From Akebia trifoliata (taxonomy: Eukaryota; Streptophyta; Magnoliopsida; Ranunculales; Lardizabalaceae): DNA of 64,000 bases. The notes beneath the pieces are model-generated. The model was not told the DNA's origin, did not search any database, and was given only the letters and a program-made list of their open reading frames with translations. Every line of letters begins with the position of its first letter. Position 1 is the stretch's first letter. The translations under genes were made by a program, and so were the position numbers. Of the stretch, positions 56,628 through 64,000 are shown one piece after another. The stretch lies in assembly GCA_017979445.1 (NCBI GenBank), contig CM030706.1, positions 21,345,884 through 21,409,883 of the forward strand. Direction: 5' to 3'.

Positions 56628-58780
56628 GTAAAGGCTCCACCCTCGTGTCAACTCGATTATTTTGGTAAAAAAGGAAAGGTTTCAATTTTTATTTTTTTAT
56701 TTTTGCAAGCTAACAATACTTGTTGTGTTTGTTGTATTTATTTTTTAGGTAGGTTTCCTTTATTTATTTACTCGCTTGAAAAAAAAAAAAAAAACAAAAA
56801 ATCCAATTTTCACTTTATTTATCCGATTATGTCATTTTAAGCATGCGTATCATCAAACAAATGAAAAAAAAAAATTTCTTTTTTGGCCCAAGCCAAAAAC
56901 CAGAGGCAATGTGCCTCAAAATGTGTATAAAAAAATAAAAAAATAAAAAAAATAAAAAAATAAAAAAAAAGTCATTTTTCTTCTTTTTTGGCCGAATGGA
57001 CAGTCGAACTTAAAATGATCATAACTTTCTCGTCCGATCTCCGATTAGCTATTAGTGCATATCGATTTGGGATAGAACAAAATTTTCTACCAAATGTGAC
57101 AAAATCAGCAACATTTTGACGAGTCAGAATCGGTTTTTGAGCTCATTTACTATCGTTTACGCTATCATTTCCGTTTGACGTCTCGTCGCGATACAAAATG
57201 AGTAGGGAAAAAGAGCATAAAAGAAAAAGAAAAAATTTGGCCCAAGCCAAAAACCAGAGGCAATGTGCCTCAAAATGAGCACCAAAAAAAAAATTAAAAA
57301 AAAAAATTAATTAAATAAAAAAATTAATTAAATAAAAAAAAAAATTTTTTTTTTTTTTTGCTCAACTTGTTCATTATATCAGTCTTCGAAACTTTCCTCT
57401 TGGAATTTATTTTTATTTTAAGTTTTAAAACTTCAAAAGATCAAAACGGATCATCTTTTCAAACTCAGGGCGTACCGCTCGCCACTTTTTGATTGATCAA
57501 AATGAAAATTCAAAGTGATCATTGGTTGGACTATAAAAAAATAAAAATAAAAAAGTGAGAAGTCCTTTTATGATTAGTTCATTCGTAAAATTAAAAAAAA
57601 AAAAATGATGAAAAAAATTGATTGGTTGGTTGATGATGAATGCGCGACTCTTACGGACAAATTATCTAAAAGGCTATGATCTGGCCAACGGGCCTACTCA
57701 TTTGCAAAATGCCCCGGGCGCACCCTATCCTATTTGCACACACCACTAGCACGTTTACTTTACTGTATTGCACGCTTGCATGTCCCTAATAGCCAACGTG
57801 GCACTAGTGCGTGGCCCGGTCTCCTCGGAGATGCGACGTCATTCATGAAAACCACAACTCCAATCACGTACCGTAAGGTATATAAAACTGGGGAATCAAT
57901 ACCGTTTGATCAGGTGATTCTGAAAGGTATATTGATACACCCATGTTGGAGCGACCTGAGCCTTTGTCCTATTGTAAACCGCACGGTCACATGTCCCGAT
58001 TGCCAACGTAGTATTAGTACGTGGTCGGTCCCCTCGCGGGATGCGAAAACCATTTATGAAAGCTACAACTCTTGACTCGTACCCATAGGTATATAAAAGA
58101 TAATCTAAGTACATCAATTGCACTTCTTGGTCAAAACCAGTGCCTAAGCAAGATCCTGCCCCGCTGTACCCTACTGTACGAGGGGGATAGATTACGTCTA
58201 TTCTAGACGAGAGGTACTTAAGCGGGCCTTTGCTCAGCATCGTGCGCCACCTCTCAATTGGGGATCAAACTGGGTGTTTTTGGCTTCAGAGAAGTGAATT
58301 GAAGTTTTAGATTGTCACCTATACGGTATATCAAACCAAGTCACCACGTACCGTCTGATTGAGTACGCTTGAGAGGTATATAGGTGTGCTTGGGCAAGAG
58401 TGGCCAGATAAAAATGCATTGCAGTAGTAAGCTTAGAGTCTAGAAGCCTTCCCTGTAAGTCACGACTCGAACTTATCGCGGGTGTTCCGGGTTGTTGAAA
58501 GGAACTCGATGATTGATGTATGTGAATGATCAAAGTGTATGATTGTCCTCAAGGGTCAAAATTTTGTTTTCAGAAATTAAAATGGGTACACTGACCCAAT
58601 AAAGAATCCATTTCTTGCAAAAATTCAATAATGACCCAGTCCATCTCGATCCAATGATCATGATAGGCCGGGCCATTTAAATCAAAATGAAAATCAAAAT
58701 TTCAAAAAGAAAAGCGTTTTCAAGAAAGTGTTTCAAAGAAAAGTAGTTTTACATAGACCTTGGAAATGTACTGAACCCTC
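56628..58780 (+). other. Leader of the Tat-like element, with internal repeats
   Basis: It holds A-rich low complexity, two copies of TTTGGCCCAAGCCAAAAACC (about 56883 and 57236), a degenerate tandem pair (GCCAACGTGGCACTAGTGCG near 57.79 kb and its relative near 57.99 kb, both ending GGTATATAAAA), and two blocks related to the Athila leader (57006-57160 and 58115-58258). The ORF at 57734-58075 spans the tandem pair and is not a gene. Confidence 0.65.
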
Positions 58781-58794
58781 TTGTGTCAACTCAG

Positions 58795-59900
58795 GATGCT
58801 GGCTGCGGGCAATAACCCAATCGACCAATTGGTCAAAACAACCATCACGGGGATGCACACCGTAGAGAAATTCAACTTCGCAAAATTCATGTTGAGATGC
58901 GCTCTGTACTTCCACGAGTTTGAGATAAATTGGAACCTTTTGCACGCTATGGCTAAGCGTTGGAATCCTTATCTTCACGTCTTCCACATTGGGCATATGC
59001 ACTTGTGTCCTACTCATGAAGACTATTGTGGTATCATGGGGATATCTACTTCAGGTCCTCTAGTCAGGCCTTCATTGAAGACAGGATATTCTGGTGATCT
59101 CGCCACAAGCCTAAACATTTCAAAAGAAGAAGCCAAGGCCTTAGTCCGTAACGGGAGATTGGATTTAGTACCCTTATTGAGTCCATACCACTCTCGTAGT
59201 CATCCCTCAATGTAAAACCAGAAGCTTGGAGAGCCACTAGAGACTACGATTATGTTTAGGGATCCTAGCCCAATACATACTGACCTCAAAAGCGAGGGTC
59301 AAACTGTTCCTGAGTCTTTCATAGACATAGCTTCCCAGCTCTCTAGAAAAGCCAATCCCGTACCTCTTATTCTAGCTGAAACCTTCTCAGGTTTGGATGC
59401 CATAAAAAATGGTGAGGGAAGGGATTTCAAAGGAAGCCCTCACCTACTTTATATGTGGCTTTGCGACCGTCTCAAAATTGTGGACATTCCTTCAACCCTC
59501 GAGTATAGACCAGAGCACTTTTTCAAGAGAAACATGTTAGTGCGTCACAAGTCAGTCAAGGCATGGGGCAAGTGGTTGGATTCTTGTCTTGCACGTCATA
59601 TTGGTTTGAGATGCCCTTGGTGGATGACGGACTACCTGTTTTAGGTACCAAAGGATCCTATATGTCCGTTTGATCGGACTGGATGAGACATCTTTTTACC
59701 AACTGCTCTGATCCCAGAACAGTATGGAGTACCTATAGAGTTTTCGCTACCTCATCAACACAAACAATTCTTTCTCCCGAACCATTGACTGAAAAGTTAG
59801 TGCATCTCTTGAGAAGGCGTCGAACAAACGCACCTTAGGGTATCCAGATGGACCAGCAGAGTTCAAGAGTCAGTCGTTAGGACTAAAAGAAGTAAGCTAA
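58795..59900 (+). pseudogene. DUF7745-like ORF in sense orientation upstream of gag
   Basis: The first frame from ATG 58795 reads LHAMAKRWNPYLHVFHIGHM, CPTHEDYCGIMGI and LNISKEEAKALVRNG, then stops near 59213. A second frame reads ANPVPLILAETFSGLDAIKN, SPHLLYMWLCDRL and CPWWMTDYLF to 59644, and broken frames continue to about 59.9 kb. The order of motifs follows the DUF7745 domain also seen at 33.3-34.9 kb, with clear divergence. It lies after a 5' LTR and PBS, the place where Ogre elements carry their extra ORF1. Function unknown. Confidence 0.65.
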
Positions 59901-60119
59901 TTGTCCTAGCAATCCTGATGACGATCAAAACAAATTCAAGCGTCCATGTAAAAGAATGTAAAACAGGATTATTTGAAAGTTGTAATTCAATGAAAATCCT
60001 ATTTGTCAAACAATTTTCAATAGTTCAATGAAATTTCTTTCAGTATATTTGTGGATAATCATGGCATAAATGAATTGTTTAATGGGTTGGTGTACAAAAT
60101 TCAAAATGTAATCTTCTTT
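59901..60119. other. Spacer between ORF and minisatellite
   Basis: AT-rich; nothing recognised. Confidence 0.5.
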
Positions 60120-60545
60120 TTCAAAATGTCTTACCGACTCCGTGTCGATGCCAGCTCCGTGCTGATGAAATTTCTTTTTCAAAATGCTTCATGCATCAAA
60201 ATGCTTCATTTCACCGACTCCGTGTCGATGCCAGCTTGATGAGAATTTCATTTTTCAAAATGCTTTACCGACTCCGTGTCGATGCCAGCTCCGTGCTGAT
60301 GAAATCGTTTTTAAATTTTACCGACTCCGTGTCGATGCCAGGTCCGTGCTGATGAAATTTCTTTTTCAAAAATATTTTCCCGACTCCGTGTCGATGCCAG
60401 CTCCGTGGCTGATGAAACTACATTTTTCAAAATGTTTTCCCCGACTCCGTGTCGATGCCAACTCTGTGTTGATGTAATTCTTTTTTCAAAATTTTTGCTA
60501 GTCCCGTGTTAATGCCAACTTCGCGTTAATGTCGGCTCCAAACCA
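60120..60545 (+). repeat. Minisatellite, about 60-bp unit
   Basis: About seven units of CCGACTCCGTGTCGATGCCA followed by GCTCCGTGCTGATGAAATTT and TTCAAAATG. Units become more degenerate toward the gap (TAGTCCCGTGTTAATGCCAA). Confidence 0.9.
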
Positions 60546-60569
60546 AGACTCTTTCTTTAAAACTCGTTC

Positions 60570-60669
60570 NNNNNNNNNNNNNNNNNNNNNNNNNNNNNNN
60601 NNNNNNNNNNNNNNNNNNNNNNNNNNNNNNNNNNNNNNNNNNNNNNNNNNNNNNNNNNNNNNNNNNNNN
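60570..60669. other. Assembly gap of exactly 100 N
   Basis: One hundred N follow a minisatellite. A round length of 100 usually marks a scaffold gap of unknown size, so distance and order across it are not certain. Confidence 0.97.
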
Positions 60670-61350
60670 CTCAAAATTGATTTTAACCTAGAGGCTTGGG
60701 TAAGGAGGTTCAGTTGCAAGATGGGGAAGGTGTTAGGCACCCCATCTTGACTAAGACTGTTTTTGAGTCAGTGATGATAATGGTGATGCAAATATCTATG
60801 CATGAGAAGATGAGTGCAAGTGTGTGTGGATGTAAAGAGAATATTCCCACTAGTTGGGTTTTTATGTTTGCATGGAGTTGGGAATGCTAGTCCATAACGT
60901 TGGCATTCTTTTGACTCTAGCATTTTTGCATGCTTGATGAAATGTGTTCAAGAATGAACTTGTTTTTTTGTTGGTAAGGTTCTAGAGACATAGGAGAAGA
61001 AGGTCTCGAAGGTCACTTACCTTGTCTTTAGTCTCAACAAATTAAGGATAGGATTGTAATTCACTCTTTAGAGAACCAAAGGTCAAAGTCAAGACAATAA
61101 TGTAGGATGGAAGAGACAACTCATCTTGATTTCTCTTGAAAAATAGAGGATAAGAGAGGGCTGAAAGTGCACAGGGCCTTTACTTACAAACGACCTAGAG
61201 CAAAAAAGGCCCAGGCCTGGGTTTGATTTGGGTTTTAAAACTTGCAACAGGTTTCACTTGAAGATTTTTTAAAGACTTTTTTGGACCAGGCCCTGTTCTT
61301 CTGGATTTTGGGACCTCTCAGACTAAGTACAGACAAATTGGGGTGTATAA
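60670..61350 (-). repeat. Reversed Tat-like LTR remnant
   Basis: It has GGTGTTAGGCACC (60729-60741) preceded by a CTTGGG-rich block, as in the other reversed LTRs, and ends with CAAATTGGGGTGTATA, equivalent to the LTR start TATACACCCCAATTTG on the minus strand. Its 3' end lies in the gap. It is shorter than the other LTRs, so it is a different subfamily or deleted. Confidence 0.65.
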
Positions 61351-62372
61351 AACATGATTCTTTCCTCATGTTTGACACTCCCAACCTTTCTTCATCGTTT
61401 CATTAATATCAGAACTAAACACAGTGAAATCAATTATCATTTCATTAAGGAAAATGTGGCCCTTCATCTTAATTGTGACCCAATTTGTCTCTTTTGAAAA
61501 TCAGATGGTAAACCTCTCCTGCGCCCTCAATTTGAGCTACTGTGGGTTAAACTGGGCTTTGGTTATGCTCTTATCGGGCCTGATTTGTGGGGAGTAATGA
61601 TGATTCTCTATCGCAACCACATGGAAACTGTTCAAGTTGCCGTTCACGTGCATGGATACTGATCATGGAGGACATACAGTCCTTCAAATCTCATGCAATC
61701 CCATAATTGGATGAATCAAGGGATATGGTGCAACTCTAATGAGGAGAATATTAAAGAATTACCTGTTTTTCAAAGTTATCTAAACAATTTATTAATCTTC
61801 TATCCAAACAATATGTAAGTTATCTTTTATTAATCTTCTATCCAAATAATATGTAAATTATCTTTTATTAACCTTCTATTTCTTCCAAAGTGCAAGTTTT
61901 CTCTATGGGCCTAAACCCAAAGGATGCGATCAGAGGGTTTGCTACCTTAAAGAGGGTCTCTGAACCCTTATGAGGTCTAATTGTCTATATGAGAGGGTTC
62001 AATTCCATTTTGAATGTGCAACACAACTTTATAGAAAAACATAAGAACTCTCTGTCCCTCTTTAGTTCTAACATATTATTTTCAGTTTGTGTTTTAAGAG
62101 GGCATTGTGCATAAGAAAACCTATGTGAAAAATTATCTTCCTAATTTAATGCAAACTTTAAGATAATAACAATTTAATTTGGGCAAATAGAGGGCTTTAT
62201 TGTAACTCGAAGGCAAATTCATCAGAAACCCATAACAATGAAATTTTTTCAAGCAAATAGGGTGGATGTGTATTGTCTATGAAAAAACATGGCAATCTAT
62301 GTGCCTAAGAGCAATTCACAAATTACATTTCTTCTTTCTAATTTTCCTCTTTTTTATCCCATTTATATCAAC
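61351..62372. other. Region without recognised gene
   Basis: No convincing ORF. A short tandem repeat (TTATTAATCTTCTATCCAAA plus AATATGTAA) occurs in three copies at about 61.78-61.88 kb. Confidence 0.55.
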
Positions 62373-62386
62373 AAAAGGTCCAATAA

Positions 62387-62610
62387 AGTGTTGGGCGTAG
62401 TGGCCATGACTTCCCTCCAAAAAAGGAGAGGTCAGGTCTTGAGCTCAAGTCCCCTTGTTGGCCACCCACTGGAATTTATCTACCTGGTATGTCTGGTTTG
62501 TGGATTGCATGTATTTGGGGGATTTGGGACAGATATGGTGCTCCAAGAGGCTAATTGGCTTGCCCTTGCTAGTCGGGCTTATGGTTTGGAACCCCATCAT
62601 AAAAAAATAA
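62387..62610 (+). mobile_element. tRNA-type SINE
   Basis: About 224 bp flanked by a 14-bp target duplication AAAAGGTCCAATAA (62373-62386 and 62611-62624). The head holds a polymerase III A-box-like TGGGCGTAGTGG and a B-box-like GAGCTCAAGTCC about 45 bp later. The end is an A-rich tail (CATAAAAAAATAA). It does not encode protein; the plus-strand ORF from 62289 that runs across it is spurious. Confidence 0.88.
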
Positions 62611-62624
62611 AAAAGGTCCAATAA

Positions 62625-63220
62625 GCAAAAACAAATAATAATAATAAAAAAAGTCGGTTGATATTTCAAGGTAGTTAAGAGCTAAATCTGATCAAATCCT
62701 ATGCATACGCATCAATATCATCAAATCTCCCCCTGGTTGTCTGAGTTCGCTAGCAACCATGTAACAAAGTCAAAAGAAATATGCATTTCACAAGAACAAT
62801 CATTCCTTAATTAATTAGTTATTTAAACAATTTAGTATTTTTTTTTTTTTTTTTTGGATTGGTTATTTATACAATTTAGTTCTTGAAAATGAAAAATTCA
62901 AACCCATAGGTGAAAGCTTTCTCTTCAGAATTTCAACCCAACTTGAATCTACCTTTTGGACTTAAAACCATCTTTATGTTTTGCCTGAACTCAAAGATCA
63001 TATCACCTTTACAAGTACTCTCAAGCTAACCATGTGACACTCTCTTAAGCATGCTCAAAGAGAACCAAGTGTCAGTTGGGTCGGGTGCAAAGCCTTAAAT
63101 GCCCAACATGAAACAGGCTGGAAAATTAATTATTTGCAAAGCTCAGTTACTTATTTGCAGACACCATCAGCATTTCCCTGTGGATTCAATTGGACAGCAA
63201 CTAACAAAGCCTAATTTGAT
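62625..63220. other. Region without recognised gene
   Basis: AT-rich DNA with a T18-like run near 62.84 kb. Nothing else recognised. Confidence 0.55.
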
Positions 63221-63396
63221 AAAGATCGTGTTGGAGTAACATTGAAATGTACATCGATTCCGACATTCTGATGTGGTGGTGGTGCACACATAACCATAGA
63301 TATATGAGTGAAAAGCATCTATGGTTATGTGTGCACCACCGCATCAGAATGTATAATTGAAGTGTACATTTTAATGTTACTTTAGCACTATCCTTT
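63221..63396. repeat. Foldback element (MITE-like or small-RNA hairpin)
   Basis: A 176-bp inverted repeat. The inner arms GCACACATAACCATAGAT and ATCTATGGTTATGTGTGC are perfect complements around a 15-bp loop (63302-63316). Pairing continues outward through CATTCTGATG/CATCAGAATG and GTAACATT/AATGTTAC to about AAAG/CTTT with mismatches and small bulges. Confidence 0.85.
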
Positions 63397-64000
63397 GATA
63401 AACTCAATAAATTATTGAGAGATTTACATTTACCAACTCATGGGGAAGAGATCTCAAAATTACATACAAGTTCAAAATAATTACCAAATCATGATTCTTC
63501 CAAATATTTAATTTTTAATTGTATTTGTAGTTCCCCACGTTTTCGTGAATATTTGGGATTCGTCCATGTGTTTTCAAAATAATGACATGCATCCCTTGAC
63601 CTTTGTTCTTTTATTGACTACTAAAAATTTGATAAAAAGCATCATATCTTCAACCTACACCGAAAAACCCTTGTTTTTTCTTTCACAAAACCAGTCCTTC
63701 TCAACCACTTGGGTAAAGTTTTTTACCCATGCCTTCGACCATAAGATTTTATCTACTTAAACCATCAAACCTCAAGAATGAGTAGGATTTTTTTTTTGAG
63801 AAGTAGTGAGGTTGAAAAGTATAGTACAGATTTTGAAGATGAGGTTTAATAACTAAAAAATTATTCACAATGGAGGTTGAAGAGCTTGAATATGGCTGAC
63901 TGATTATAGAAAGAGAAATCAAGGGTTTTTGGTTACATGTTGAAAATGAGGGTATTTAGGTCATTTTTCATTAGTAAATAAGAAAAGATCAGAGGTCAAG
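63397..64000. other. Region without recognised gene
   Basis: AT-rich. The ORF at 63545-63760 has no recognised domain and ordinary length for chance. Confidence 0.5.

Larger units (their letters stand above)
54716..60569 (+). mobile_element. Plus-strand Tat-like element, 5' part, running into an assembly gap
   Basis: Includes a 5' LTR, a PBS, a leader with repeats, a broken DUF7745-like ORF and a minisatellite. No gag or pol of this element is visible before the gap. The base block before the LTR is CATAG, a candidate target duplication whose partner is not in the window. Confidence 0.65.

Noticed and set aside
57734..58240. ORFs on both strands at 57.73-58.24 kb
   Set aside because: They span a degenerate tandem pair in the leader, show no domain and overlap each other on opposite strands.
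62289..62624. 111-codon plus-strand ORF
   Set aside because: It crosses the boundary of the SINE, including one target duplication, so it cannot be an old coding unit.

Overview
The window is nuclear DNA of a flowering plant, most likely a eudicot. I cannot name the species. Almost all of it is nested transposable elements at different stages of decay. I see no intact single-copy host gene, no rRNA or tRNA gene and no CRISPR array. The evidence for a plant is the set of Ty3/gypsy lineages (Athila-like, Tekay/Del-like, Tat/Ogre-like), the plant-specific transposon genes (Ulp1 peptidase with DUF1985, plant mobile domain, DUF7745), GT-AG introns, and AT-rich spacers.

Left part (1-22.9 kb). A 12-bp minisatellite alternates with clusters of a perfect 26-bp palindrome in three higher-order units (1-2.63 kb). 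The same palindrome family recurs at 21.5-22.2 kb. Between the two clusters lie minus-strand remains of a large DNA transposon with DUF1985 and a Ulp1/C48 cysteine peptidase, resembling the Ulp1-carrying Mutator-like elements of plants. Two later insertions break it: a Tekay-like solo LTR (4583-7719, target duplication GCAAT) and a full-length but dead Athila-like element (8002-18396, target duplication CAAAC).

Middle part (22.95-54.7 kb). A very large minus-strand Tat/Ogre-like element has its 3' LTR at 22952-25197, its pol gene (protease, RT, RNase H, a second RNase H, integrase) reading leftward to 36392, and gag at 52.7-54.7 kb. Two intron-containing genes lie antisense between pol and the 3' LTR: one with a plant mobile domain (29858-32292) and one with a DUF7745-like domain (33332-34934). 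Each is preceded by an array of short CCGTG/CACGG hairpins. A solo LTR (26976-28637, target duplication GATTG) sits in the inferred first intron of the first antisense gene. A young Tekay/Del element (41183-52444, target duplication TATAG, near-identical 3.2-kb LTRs) is inserted in the protease region of the Tat element.

Right part (54.7-64 kb). A plus-strand LTR of the same Tat family (54716-56607) abuts the broken gag. It is followed by a primer-binding site, a leader related to the Athila leader, a broken DUF7745-like ORF in sense orientation, and a ~60-bp minisatellite that runs into an assembly gap of exactly 100 N. Beyond the gap are a reversed LTR remnant, a tRNA-type SINE with a 14-bp target duplication (62387-62610), and a 176-bp foldback (63221-63396).

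Order of events, from nesting: palindrome/Ulp1 transposon, then solo LTR and Athila inside it; Tat element, then its solo-LTR insertion and the Tekay insertion. Many frame breaks are stops at probable Gln or Arg codons, as expected from C-to-T decay of methylated DNA.
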